Of a stretch of DNA of 59,878 nt, positions 24,402 through 33,058 are shown one piece after another. The stretch comes from DASRDU01 sp035560235 (GTDB lineage Bacteria > Acidobacteriota > Blastocatellia > RBC074), in the NCBI GenBank assembly GCA_035560235.1, contig DATMAG010000109.1:1-59878 (forward strand), given 5' to 3'. The number at the start of each line of letters is the position of its first letter. Positions within the stretch are counted from its first letter, which is position 1. The notes under the pieces are model-generated. The model did no database searches. It saw only the letters and a list, made by a program, of their open reading frames with translations, and was not told the origin of the DNA. Both the position numbers and the translations under genes were made by a program.

Positions 24402-26003
24402 ATGACCCACAAAGACACAGTCATTATCGGTTTTCTGGGGCCGGTCAAGGATGGCGGCGGCGGCCCTGAACGATGGGAACGGTGGCGTCCGACGGTGGCG
24501 CTCTGCCAGCACGAGAACCTGCTCGTCAAAAGGCTGGAGCTGCTCACGCAGCCGCAGTTCGACAAACTGACCCGCATCGTGACTGATGACATCGCCACCG
24601 TCTCGCCTGAAACCGAAGTGCGAGTCACGCAGATTGAATTCAGGGATCCGTGGGATTTCGAGGAGGTTTACGCAGCGCTGCACGATTTCGCCCGCGCTTA
24701 CAAATTCAACCCCGAACGCGAGGACTATCTGATTCACATCAGCACCGGCTCGCACGTGATGCAGATCTGCCTCTTCCTGCTGACCGAAGCCAGGAACTTT
24801 CCGGCCCGCCTGCTGCAGTCGTCGCCGCCGCGCCGTCGCAGCGAATCCGAGATCGGCAGTTATGAAATCATTGACCTCGATCTGTCCAGATACGACCGCC
24901 TGGCCTCGCGCTTCAGGCAGGAGCAGGACGAGGGCGTCTCGTTTCTGAAATCGGGGATCGCCACGCGCAATGCAAAATTCAATCACCTGATCGCGCGCAT
25001 CGAACAGGTCGCCCTGGCCTCACGCGATCCGCTGCTGCTGTGCGGGCCGACCGGCGCGGGCAAATCGCAACTGGCGAGACGCATTTTTGAACTCAAAAAA
25101 GCGCGGCATCAGGTCAGGGGCAGTTTCGTCGAAATCAACTGCGCGACGATGCGCGGCGATGCGGCCATGTCGGCCCTCTTCGGTCACGTCAAAGGCGCTT
25201 TCACCGGCGCGATGAAAGACCGCGCCGGACTGCTGCGGGCGGCAGATGGCGGAGTGCTGTTTCTGGATGAGATTGGCGAACTCGGACTCGATGAACAGGC
25301 GATGCTGCTGCGCGCGCTCGAAGACAAAACCTTTCTGCCGCTCGGCGGTGATCGTGAAGTCCGCAGCGAGTTTCAGCTGATCGCCGGAACCAACCGCGAC
25401 CTGTCCGAACGCGTGCGCGAAGGCCATTTTCGCGAAGACCTGCTTGCGCGCATCAACCTGTGGACGTTCAGACTGCCCGGCCTGCGCGAACGCATCGAAG
25501 ACATCGAACCGAACCTCGAATACGAGCTTGAGAATTATGCCCGCCGCGCCGGCACCGTAGTCACGTTCAGCCGCGAGGCGCGACAGCGTTTTCTCAAATT
25601 CGCCACGTCACCGGCGGCGCAGTGGAGCGGCAATTTTCGCGACCTCAACGGCGCAGTCACGCGCATGGCCACGCTCGCTGCAGGTGGCCGGATCTCGGTT
25701 GAAGTGGTTGAAGAGGAGATTGAACGCCTGCGCGCTGCCTGGTCAGCCGCAGCGCCTTCGGAAGACGGCCTGCTTGCGGAATTTTTTGATGATGCTCAGT
25801 TGCGGCAGATGGATCTGTTCGACCGCATTCAGCTCGCCGGAGTCATCAGCATCTGCCGCCGTTCGCACACCCTCTCAGAAGCCGGGCGCATCCTCTTTCA
25901 TTCATCGCGCGACCGCAGAGCAACCGCGAACGATGCCGACCGGCTGCGAAAGTATCTGGCCCGCTTCGGCCTTGAGTGGCGCAGTCTTTGTCAGGTCAGG
26001 TGA
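24402..26003 (+). CDS. rtcR: RtcR, sigma-54 activator of the RNA repair operon
   Basis: 533 residues. The N-terminal CARF-like regulatory domain (about 1-190) contains TVIIGFLGPVKDGG and the diagnostic DYLIHISTGSHVMQICLFLL. The AAA+ domain has Walker A GPTGAGKS (215-222), the sigma-54 loop GAFTGA (265-270), and Walker B GVLFLDE (284-290). A C-terminal winged-helix region (about 480-533) should bind DNA. In E. coli and Salmonella RtcR turns on rtcBA and, in Salmonella, rsr and Y RNAs, when 2',3'-cyclic-phosphate or tRNA-fragment ligands accumulate. Here it stands divergent from rsr, with the PEP-CTERM gene between. The start at 24402 matches homologues; the frame extends to 24291 without support. 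Confidence 0.93.
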   Translation: MTHKDTVIIGFLGPVKDGGGGPERWERWRPTVALCQHENLLVKRLELLTQPQFDKLTRIVTDDIATVSPETEVRVTQIEFRDPWDFEEVYAALHDFARAYKFNPEREDYLIHISTGSHVMQICLFLLTEARNFPARLLQSSPPRRRSESEIGSYEIIDLDLSRYDRLASRFRQEQDEGVSFLKSGIATRNAKFNHLIARIEQVALASRDPLLLCGPTGAGKSQLARRIFELKKARHQVRGSFVEINCATMRGDAAMSALFGHVKGAFTGAMKDRAGLLRAADGGVLFLDEIGELGLDEQAMLLRALEDKTFLPLGGDREVRSEFQLIAGTNRDLSERVREGHFREDLLARINLWTFRLPGLRERIEDIEPNLEYELENYARRAGTVVTFSREARQRFLKFATSPAAQWSGNFRDLNGAVTRMATLAAGGRISVEVVEEEIERLRAAWSAAAPSEDGLLAEFFDDAQLRQMDLFDRIQLAGVISICRRSHTLSEAGRILFHSSRDRRATANDADRLRKYLARFGLEWRSLCQVR

Positions 26004-26013
26004 GATGCAGGCA

Positions 26014-26123
26014 GGAAGAGAGATGACGAAACAAACGGAAAGAACGAAACAGACGGAACAGAACAGAGCCTGAAGCTTTCCGTTTTTTCCGTTATTTTCG
26101 TCTGTTGCGGCCATCTCTCTTTC
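26014..26123. repeat. long intergenic hairpin, 'AGAGAGATGACGGAAC' family, copy 3
   Basis: Arms GAAGAGAGATGACGAAACAA and ...GTTGCGGCCATCTCTCTTTC. It lies between two convergent genes, rtcR and the Nudix/MBL gene, ten bases after the rtcR stop codon. Confidence 0.75.
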
Positions 26124-26133
26124 ATTCAGCCTG

Positions 26134-27651
26134 CTACGTGGTCATCAGGAGTGTGAATCCCTCATTGCCGCGCTTCGCTTTTCCTTCCGCTTCGAGCTTT
26201 TCCAGATGCGCCAGCACTGAGAGTTCAGCGAGTTTGTGCAGCGCTTCGGGAACATCTGTGTAGACGGCTTTGACGATTTCGGGAATCGGGCGCGGCGCGT
26301 CGGCGCTCAGCGCGGCGATGATCCGGGCTTCGCGTTCACAGCGGTGATGGATGTACTCCTCGATCTTTGCGCGGGCATCGGCCAGGACGGGGCCGTGTGC
26401 CGGGAATAATGCCGTCAGGCGCGGCAGTTCGAGGTAACGATGCAGCGAGGTCAGGTACTCGGTCATGTTGCCTTCGGGCGGAGCGATGACGACTGTGCCC
26501 ATGCCGACTACGCAGTCGCCGGTGATGAGGCTGCCGGAGTTCTCTTCGTAAAAGCTCAGATGGCCGCGCGCGTGACCGGGCGACCACAATGCGCGCAGCC
26601 GCCAGCTTTCACCGGGATAGAGTTCGCGGCCTTTGAGTTCTATGACTTCGTTGTCACTGATCAGGCGATCAACGCGAATGGTGTCGGCGATGGCTTCAGC
26701 GGTCAGGCGATGCGCGGCGACCGGAACGCCGTAACGTTCGGCCAGGTGATTGACGCCGCCGATGTGATCGGGATGCAGGTGGGTGATGATTACCTCGCGG
26801 AAGCTGCGGCCCTCGGCCAGCAGCACGTCAAGCAGATCGTCGAGTTTCTGCTGTTCTTCGGCGTAAGGCGAGCCGGGGTCAATCACGACAAATTCATCAC
26901 CGCCGACGATGAAGCAGTTGGTGTGCGTCGCGGGCGGCAGCGTCGGCGTGCGCAGCGAGCAGAGCAGAAAGCCCGAGCGCAGTTCGACGCGCTGATGGGC
27001 GTCGCGTTCGTGCTGCGGAATCAGGTGCAGCCGCTCGGCAAAACCTTCGATGTTTTCATTCAGAGCTTTGATGACATCGAGTATCGGCGTGGCGATCAGC
27101 GTTTCGCCGGACTGCCATTTATTGAGCGCTTCGCGCGGGCGCAGCCATTCGCCGCTGTGCAGTTCGCCCGAAGTCATTCCGGTCTCCTGGCCTGCGGGCA
27201 GCCAGGCGGCAAAGAAGAAGGTGTTGTAACGGCGCGGCATCGTCGGCGGCGTGACGTAACGCGGCAGTTCAGTGAGCAGCGAGGCGTCGAGCGTGAGGCC
27301 TTCGCGTTCGAGCAGGGCGGCAAAGCTGATCTGTCCGGCGGCGAGTTCCTCGCGCAGCGCGGCGAGTTGTTCAGGGCTGAGTCGTTCGACTCCGCGAGCG
27401 ATGAGCGCACCAGTTTCCTCGAATACCTCGCGCACCACGCAGGCGCGAATCGAAGCGGCTTCCGGGTCAGCGCAGCTGAGAACGGGCACATTGTAATCGC
27501 CTGCATCGCGCTGACCGCCGGGAAAGGCGTGCCAGCCGCCCATGAATTTCAGCGCCAGCGAACGCTTCACCCAGTAAACCTGCGGGTCTGCGGGGTTGCG
27601 CAGCAGCACCATGGCTGCGGCATCTTTCGGGGTAACAGGTGTGTGTGACAT
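26134..27651 (-). CDS. Nudix hydrolase / metallo-beta-lactamase fusion protein
   Basis: 505 residues with two enzymes in one chain. Residues 1-225 are Nudix-like: AFPGGQRDAGD, then REVFEETGAL as the core of the Nudix box, separated from the leading glycines by an insertion of about 20 residues. From about 235 to 430 is a metallo-beta-lactamase domain with HLHPDHIGG near residue 290, SPGHARGHL and FPAHGPV. The last 75 residues (PRPIPEIVKAVYTDVPEALH) form the winged helix typical of LACTB2-like MBL proteins, of which human LACTB2 is an endoribonuclease. Substrates of both halves are unknown; nucleotide or acyl-CoA clean-up followed by hydrolysis is possible. Downstream end is convergent with rtcR. 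Confidence 0.85.
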   Translation of the reverse strand: MSHTPVTPKDAAAMVLLRNPADPQVYWVKRSLALKFMGGWHAFPGGQRDAGDYNVPVLSCADPEAASIRACVVREVFEETGALIARGVERLSPEQLAALREELAAGQISFAALLEREGLTLDASLLTELPRYVTPPTMPRRYNTFFFAAWLPAGQETGMTSGELHSGEWLRPREALNKWQSGETLIATPILDVIKALNENIEGFAERLHLIPQHERDAHQRVELRSGFLLCSLRTPTLPPATHTNCFIVGGDEFVVIDPGSPYAEEQQKLDDLLDVLLAEGRSFREVIITHLHPDHIGGVNHLAERYGVPVAAHRLTAEAIADTIRVDRLISDNEVIELKGRELYPGESWRLRALWSPGHARGHLSFYEENSGSLITGDCVVGMGTVVIAPPEGNMTEYLTSLHRYLELPRLTALFPAHGPVLADARAKIEEYIHHRCEREARIIAALSADAPRPIPEIVKAVYTDVPEALHKLAELSVLAHLEKLEAEGKAKRGNEGFTLLMTT

Positions 27652-27739
27652 GGCCGGAATATAGCACGAAAGATTTTCTTTGCCACTTGCGCTGCGCTCT
27701 TCGGCAGGGCAATGAATCCGGCAGAGTACATAAGAGAAA

Positions 27740-27769
27740 GGGCCGGAAGTCAGGACAGACTTCCGGCCC
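27740..27769 (-). terminator. terminator after the PpiD-like gene
   Basis: Hairpin GGGCCGGAAGTC (27740-27751) with GACTTCCGGCCC (27758-27769), followed on the minus strand by TTTCTCTTATG. 34 bp after the stop codon of the PpiD-like gene. Confidence 0.75.
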
Positions 27770-27802
27770 GGTTTATTGGCAGCCTGTTAACGCTGCGGTC
27801 TG

Positions 27803-29806
27803 TTACTGGCCGCTCGGCTGAGCTTCACTGGCCGCGCTGTTGAGGAAATCATCAATCTTCTTCTGATAGATCGTCAGCTTCCCTTCCTTTTCGTAGCGCT
27901 GGCGGGCAGCCTTGACGTGCGCGTCGAACGCCAGGTTCTGCATTTCATCAAGCAGCCGCTGCTGATAACTGCGGCGCTCGGCGGCGAGCTTTGACATATC
28001 CGGATCCTTGCGTTTGGTGGCAGCAAACATCAGCCAGCTTGCGCCGACCTTGATCGGAGTTTTGCCGACCTCGCCTTCCTTCAGCGCCAGAGCTGCTGTG
28101 CGCGCCTGCTGAATCACCTGAAGGCTGCTGAAGTTGAAGGTGTTGAAGTTGGTGTCCTTCTTCACATCCAGCCCCAGTTTCCTGAATTCAGCTTCCAGTT
28201 CCGCAGGCGTCTTGGCGTTGTTGACGATCTCCTGCGCCTTCGCCCTGACGGCATCGGGTTCCCTGATGCTGCGCAGTTTCTGTTCGACCAGGAACTTCGC
28301 GTCATCGAAATTCAGCTGCTGACCCGGTTCCTTCACGTCAAGCAGGTGCGGGACGGCAATGCCGTTCGGCACCCCGATCTTCGCGCCGATCTCGTTCTTT
28401 GACAGGCCCTCAACCGCGGATTCAAACGCCGGGTTGCTGCCGATTTCAGGCAGCGTGTCGCCCTTCTTGAAGAAGGGCACGGTACGGATGAGCGTGTCGG
28501 CGCTGACCTTCAGTTCCTTCGCCGCGACTTCAGCCGCCTTTTTGATGTCCTTCTCTCTGGTGAATTCCTCGTACACCTTGTCTGCAATCTCGTTGGCGCG
28601 CTGATAGCCCTTGCGGTTCTTCAGGCTCGCTTCGAGCGTCGGGCGCATTTCGCTGTACGGGACCTGACGCTGCTCGGTGACTTTCATAATGTAATAGCTC
28701 GTCCCTTCGCGGAACGGGCCGTCAATGTCACCGACCTTGAGGTTGAAGGCGCGCTGCTTCCAGTCGTTCGGCCTGTTCGCGTCCTTTTTGATGAAGCCGA
28801 TGTCGCCGCCCTTTGCGGCTGACGGATCCTGCGAATTGCCACGCGCGACGGCAGCGAAATCCTCGGGTTTGGTCTGCTGAGTGCCGCGCACGCGGGTAGC
28901 CAGTTCATTGGCCTTGGCGCTGACGGTCGGGTCATCCTGCGGAGTCAGGACATTGAGTTTGATGATGCTGACGCGCGGCTCGAACTGCTTTCTTTCTTCG
29001 TACTCCTTCTTCAGTTCCTCTTCAGTAATCGGCACGGTCGCGGTCGCCTTGTCAGTGGGAACGAAGACATACTGAACCTTGCGCACCGCCTCAGTGGTTT
29101 TGAATTCATCCTTGTGGCCGTCGTAATAATTCTTCAGTTCGTCGTCGGTAAATTTGACGGTGTCCCTGACCTTCGACTGGTCGATCTGCGCGTAGACAAG
29201 GTCAACCTGGGTGGTGTCTTCCTTGTACTTCTCTTCAATCTCCTTGTCGGAAACCTGAACCGCCGCGCCAAGCAGATTTCGAACCTTGCCGAGGATGATT
29301 GACCGGCGAATGTTGTTTTCGAAGTCCTCGATGTTTTCGCCGCGCAGCTGCAGGGCGCGTCTGTACTCATCAACGCCGATGAAGCCGCCGTCCTCCTTCT
29401 GGAATCCGGGCAGCGTCTTGACCTGATCGCTCACCTCCTGATCAGTCGCCGTGATGTTCAGGCGGTCGGCTTCGGCCAGGGCCAGTTTCTCTTCAATCAG
29501 CCGGTCGAGCGCCTGCTTGTCCAGTCCGAGCGCCTTGACGACGGCCAGCGGCAGATCGTTGCCGCCCTGCCGGTACATCGCCGAAAGCGCATTGATCTGC
29601 TGGCGGAAATCCCTGATGGTGACTTCACGCGAGCCGACTTTGGCAATCACTGTCCCGTCATTCGAGCCGGAGTTGCTCAGGGCCTTCCGGGTCAGATCGA
29701 AGCCGGGAATGGCATAGAACAGTACCAGACCGATCAGCAGTACTGCGCAGAAGAAAACAAAGACCAGTTTGTGCAATCCTTTGAATCTGGCGAAAAAGCG
29801 AAGCAT
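27803..29806 (-). CDS. PpiD-like membrane-anchored parvulin foldase
   Basis: 667 residues. One N-terminal transmembrane helix (about 14-36, LVFVFFCAVLLIGLVLFYAI) anchors the protein with the rest in the periplasm. A SurA-N-like chaperone region follows (KVGSREVTIRDFRQQINALS; FIGVDEYRRALQLRGENIEDFE). A parvulin peptidyl-prolyl isomerase domain spans about 270-400 (FAAVARGNSQDPSAAKGGDIGFI, GTSYYIMKV), then further SurA-N-like repeats. It probably helps fold exported and outer-membrane proteins. Size matches PpiD (about 620 residues in E. coli). Start is ATG at 29806; the terminator is at 27740-27769. Confidence 0.87.
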   Translation of the reverse strand: MLRFFARFKGLHKLVFVFFCAVLLIGLVLFYAIPGFDLTRKALSNSGSNDGTVIAKVGSREVTIRDFRQQINALSAMYRQGGNDLPLAVVKALGLDKQALDRLIEEKLALAEADRLNITATDQEVSDQVKTLPGFQKEDGGFIGVDEYRRALQLRGENIEDFENNIRRSIILGKVRNLLGAAVQVSDKEIEEKYKEDTTQVDLVYAQIDQSKVRDTVKFTDDELKNYYDGHKDEFKTTEAVRKVQYVFVPTDKATATVPITEEELKKEYEERKQFEPRVSIIKLNVLTPQDDPTVSAKANELATRVRGTQQTKPEDFAAVARGNSQDPSAAKGGDIGFIKKDANRPNDWKQRAFNLKVGDIDGPFREGTSYYIMKVTEQRQVPYSEMRPTLEASLKNRKGYQRANEIADKVYEEFTREKDIKKAAEVAAKELKVSADTLIRTVPFFKKGDTLPEIGSNPAFESAVEGLSKNEIGAKIGVPNGIAVPHLLDVKEPGQQLNFDDAKFLVEQKLRSIREPDAVRAKAQEIVNNAKTPAELEAEFRKLGLDVKKDTNFNTFNFSSLQVIQQARTAALALKEGEVGKTPIKVGASWLMFAATKRKDPDMSKLAAERRSYQQRLLDEMQNLAFDAHVKAARQRYEKEGKLTIYQKKIDDFLNSAASEAQPSGQ

Positions 29807-30234
29807 AGTGTTTGTGAACTCCGAAAAGATTTTGCGCCTGAAGTTCTGACGCCGCAGACACAGTCAGCAATCAGGCTGGCCGGACAAAGAGGTGATGATA
29901 ATTGCTCTCCAGTGAGACTTCAAGCTGTGACGGGGACTCGAAGCGGCCAGCGGGGCGGATTGAGGCGCAGAGTTTAAGCCTTCAGTCAGACCGTTTCAAG
30001 GCCAATTCATTTTTCCCTGCGGTTCCTGCCGCACCTTTTACTACGCCAGACATTCCATTTCGTGTAACATCAGGGCGTTCACATCCGGCAGCAGCGAATA
30101 ATCTCTAACGAACTCAGTCCTGTAAGTCCGTCCCTGCAGCGCGCTGCAGGCGGTACAACGATTGCTCTTTCACAGGTCAGCTTCCTTAAGGCAACGCTTC
30201 AAAAACTGATAAATTTTCCGCGCGGAGGAAAATC
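29807..30234. other. 428-bp divergent intergenic region
   Basis: Separates the PpiD-like gene (minus) and the FecR/DUF6600 gene (plus) and should hold promoters for both. The only feature I see is the palindrome CCTGCAGCGCGCTGCAGG near 30132-30149. No convincing -35/-10 pair, RNA or ORF. Confidence 0.5.
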
Positions 30235-32490
30235 ATGACACTCTTTGCCACCACTCGAAGATCCGCCCCGGCTGCTTTGTCCGACCGACGCCGCGGGCAG
30301 CGGTTATTCCGGCTGCTCCTGCTGCTGACCTCACTGCCTGCGCTCGGTCTGTTCGCGCTCGGTGATGAGCCGATTCTGCGCGTGGCCCGCGTCAGTCTGC
30401 TTCAGGGCGAAGTCAGTTATCAGCGCGCAGGCAGTCCGAACAATGACTGGTTTGACGCGACCATCAACACGCCGCTCGGTGAAAACGATCAGCTCTATAC
30501 CGGTTCGGGCGGGCGCGTTGAAGTTCAGTTTACCGGGCGCAATCTCGTTCGTCTGGATCACAACACCAATCTCAAAATCACGCAGTTCACGACCGGCACG
30601 ACACAGCTTGCGCTCTCGGTCGGAACAGCCACGTTTCGCATCGAAAGCCTTGACCGGCGACAGTTTGAACTGGTCAGCGCCAAAGATCCCGACCGCGATG
30701 AGCCGCTCTATTTTGAAGTTGATACGCCAACCGTCGCGGTCACTTTTCTGAAGGACGGCAGTTATCGCCTCAATGTCCTCGAAGACGGCACGACCGAGGT
30801 GATCGTCCGGCGCGGACAGGCCGAAGTTTACAACCAGGCGTTCGGCACGATTCCCGTCAGACAGGGTCGCCGGATGACCATCGAAGGCAGCGATGTCGAA
30901 GCCTGGCGCGTGACAAAGCTCGAAGACAAGGATGAATGGGATCGCTGGAATGATCGCCGCAACGATGAACTCTATGCCCGCACCGAACTGCGCAGTTCGC
31001 GTTACGTTCCGTACGGCGTGGCGGGACTGTACGAGCTGGACTATTACGGCGACTGGTACGACACGCCGGATTACGGCTGGGTCTGGTCACCGCGCATCGT
31101 AACGGTCGGCTGGGCGCCATATCGTTCCGGTTACTGGCGCTGGTATCCGGCTTACGGCTGGACGTGGATTTCGTATGAACCCTGGGGCTGGGCACCGTAT
31201 CACTATGGTCGCTGGGCATACTATCGCAGCCGCTGGTGCTGGGTTCCGCACGGCGGCTTCGGGGTCACTCTTTCGTCCTGGTCATGGCATCCGTCGCTGG
31301 TGGTCTTCTTCGGCTGGGGCGGCGGAGGTTATCGCAGCGGTTACCGCGACGGTTATCGCAACGGCTATCGCGATGGTTATTACGACCGCGTCGGCTGGAT
31401 TCCGCTGGCTCCGGGCGAGCGTTATTTCGGCTCTTATGGCCGGACGGTCGTCAACAACACCGTCGTCAACAACACAACGATCATCAACAACAATCCTTAT
31501 GCGGGCCGCGATCCGGGGCCGCGCGCGGTCACTGAGCTGAAAAACTATTCAGTGCCGGGCGGTGTCACGGGAGTCGAAGGTCGCCGCTTCACCGGCCCAC
31601 GCGTCGTGGTGGATGAAAACAACCCGCCGCAGCAGATCGCCAATACCAGACTGGCCGGTTCGCTGCGTGATGCTGTACCGCTCTCAGGTCGCACTGTCGA
31701 ATTGCAGCCCCGTCAGGTTGAAGCACCGCGTCCGGCTCCGGCGGCCAGTGCGGCAGTCTCGCGCCGGATGTCATCAGGCGTAGTGACGCGCCGCGCAACT
31801 GAGGCACCATCATCCGGGCTGAATCCGACCGGCGACGCCACTCGCAGCATCGAGCGCGGCACTCCGGCACTGCGCGGCACGGGTGACAGTTCAAATTCAG
31901 TTCGCAGTCTGCCGGTTGACCGTTCACGCAGCGCCGGGACAGAAAACCTTCAGCCCGACCGTTCGCGGCGCGTGCCTGAGTTCCGTCCCGTCGAACGCAC
32001 GGTTCCGCCATCCGCAGCAACCAGGCGCTCTGCGAGCGAGGATTCAAGCGAAATCAATCGCAGCTTCGGCGGCGCGCGCAGCGTCGAGCGCGGCGCTGAT
32101 CGCGGCAGTGAGCGCAGCATCGAACGCAACAGCGGGACTGACCGCAGCATTGACCGGAGTACCGACCGCGGCAGCGAACGCCGCATCGAACGCACCGAAC
32201 CGCCGCGTTCACGCGAACCGTATTCGGCTCCGCCCAATGAAAACAGAAGCGGTGATCGTCCGACCTGGAGCGCGCCCCGGCGCGCTGATCCGCCTGCGGA
32301 ACGGCCTCGCGCTGAACCCCGCGAAGTTCCGCGCGAGCGACCTGTCGAACGTTCCGTCGAACGTCCGGTCGAACGTCGCGCTGATCCACCGGCACGCACC
32401 GAACGCCCGTCATCACCTCCGGCTGAACGCTCACGTCCGGCTGAACAGTCGCACGGCGAACGCGGGCGCGGGCGTCCGATCAGCAACTGA
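30235..32490 (+). CDS. exported FecR-domain / DUF6600 protein with Arg-Ser-rich tail
   Basis: 751 residues; GCGGAGGAAA lies just before ATG 30235. An N-terminal hydrophobic signal (LLLLLTSLPALGLFALG) is followed by a FecR-like beta domain (about 45-200: VSLLQGEVSYQRAG, LYTGSGGRVEVQF, VDTPTVAVTF). A tryptophan/tyrosine-rich DUF6600 region spans about 260-400 (DYGWVWSPRIVTVGWAPYRSG; WISYEPWGWAPYHYGRWAY). The last 250 residues are low-complexity, with repeated ERSIER, DRSIDRS, ERPVERR units, highly basic and probably disordered. Common in Acidobacteria, envelope-located, function unknown. A good rho-independent terminator follows. Confidence 0.85.
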   Translation: MTLFATTRRSAPAALSDRRRGQRLFRLLLLLTSLPALGLFALGDEPILRVARVSLLQGEVSYQRAGSPNNDWFDATINTPLGENDQLYTGSGGRVEVQFTGRNLVRLDHNTNLKITQFTTGTTQLALSVGTATFRIESLDRRQFELVSAKDPDRDEPLYFEVDTPTVAVTFLKDGSYRLNVLEDGTTEVIVRRGQAEVYNQAFGTIPVRQGRRMTIEGSDVEAWRVTKLEDKDEWDRWNDRRNDELYARTELRSSRYVPYGVAGLYELDYYGDWYDTPDYGWVWSPRIVTVGWAPYRSGYWRWYPAYGWTWISYEPWGWAPYHYGRWAYYRSRWCWVPHGGFGVTLSSWSWHPSLVVFFGWGGGGYRSGYRDGYRNGYRDGYYDRVGWIPLAPGERYFGSYGRTVVNNTVVNNTTIINNNPYAGRDPGPRAVTELKNYSVPGGVTGVEGRRFTGPRVVVDENNPPQQIANTRLAGSLRDAVPLSGRTVELQPRQVEAPRPAPAASAAVSRRMSSGVVTRRATEAPSSGLNPTGDATRSIERGTPALRGTGDSSNSVRSLPVDRSRSAGTENLQPDRSRRVPEFRPVERTVPPSAATRRSASEDSSEINRSFGGARSVERGADRGSERSIERNSGTDRSIDRSTDRGSERRIERTEPPRSREPYSAPPNENRSGDRPTWSAPRRADPPAERPRAEPREVPRERPVERSVERPVERRADPPARTERPSSPPAERSRPAEQSHGERGRGRPISN

Positions 32491-33058
32491 AACCGATCCG
32501 GCTGAACAATCCATCCTGTCGCATTCTCAATCCCCGTTGTCACAACGGGGATTTTTTATCGAAGCCGGCTGACAATTTCCGGCGCTTGTTCAGGCTTTAC
32601 ACAACACGTCACTCTGACGTGACGGAGTGCGTCAGAAATCAGGCTTCCTGATTGAAAGCTGACGTTGCGGCATTCACTCTGCGCGCTTTGGAAGGCCTGT
32701 ATTTACAGGGTCTTTTTCACTTTGAGCGAATCACTGCGCATTGTGGCACAAGGCTCGCTCTATGGTTCTGCGGAAAGAGGATACGCGGTTGATCGGCGTC
32801 GTGGTTTTAATGGGTTGTTCGGCGACGTCGGTTTCGGGGCCACCGCGTATCCTTTTCTGTTTTTCAGCCTGCCTTCAATTCATCTGAATCCTTCCCTGCC
32901 TTCGCGGTTCAAATTGCCGAAAGTCAGCCTGACGGATATATTCGACTGCGCTGCCGGAACAGACAGAAGCCGCCACGAATGAACGGGAATTTTCACGAAA
33001 CAATCACTCTGCTCTGCGCTGCCGTTCTGATTCGTGGCTGTCCTGATTTTACAAAACG
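32491..33058. other. 568-bp intergenic region
   Basis: Holds the terminator at 32529-32557 and, near 32971-33037, an imperfect CACGAAT-type inverted repeat (GCCACGAATGAACGGGAATT and GATTCGTGGCTG). Possible reading frames (for example 32665-32982) have no ribosome site or recognisable protein features. Otherwise nothing. Confidence 0.6.
32529..32557 (+). terminator. terminator of the FecR/DUF6600 gene
   Basis: AATCCCCGTTGT/ACAACGGGGATT hairpin followed by TTTTTT, about 40 bp after the stop codon. Classic rho-independent form. Confidence 0.9.

Noticed and set aside
26440..27648. 402-codon plus-strand frame
   Set aside because: Lies antisense within the Nudix/MBL gene, with no family features; a by-product of GC-rich codon use.
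31321..31400. Tandem GGTTATCGC-type repeats as a CRISPR or regulatory array
   Set aside because: They encode the Gly/Tyr/Arg-rich stretch of the DUF6600 protein in frame and have no spacers.
31950..32543. 197-codon Arg/Ser-rich minus-strand frame
   Set aside because: It is the complement of the low-complexity tail of the DUF6600 gene.
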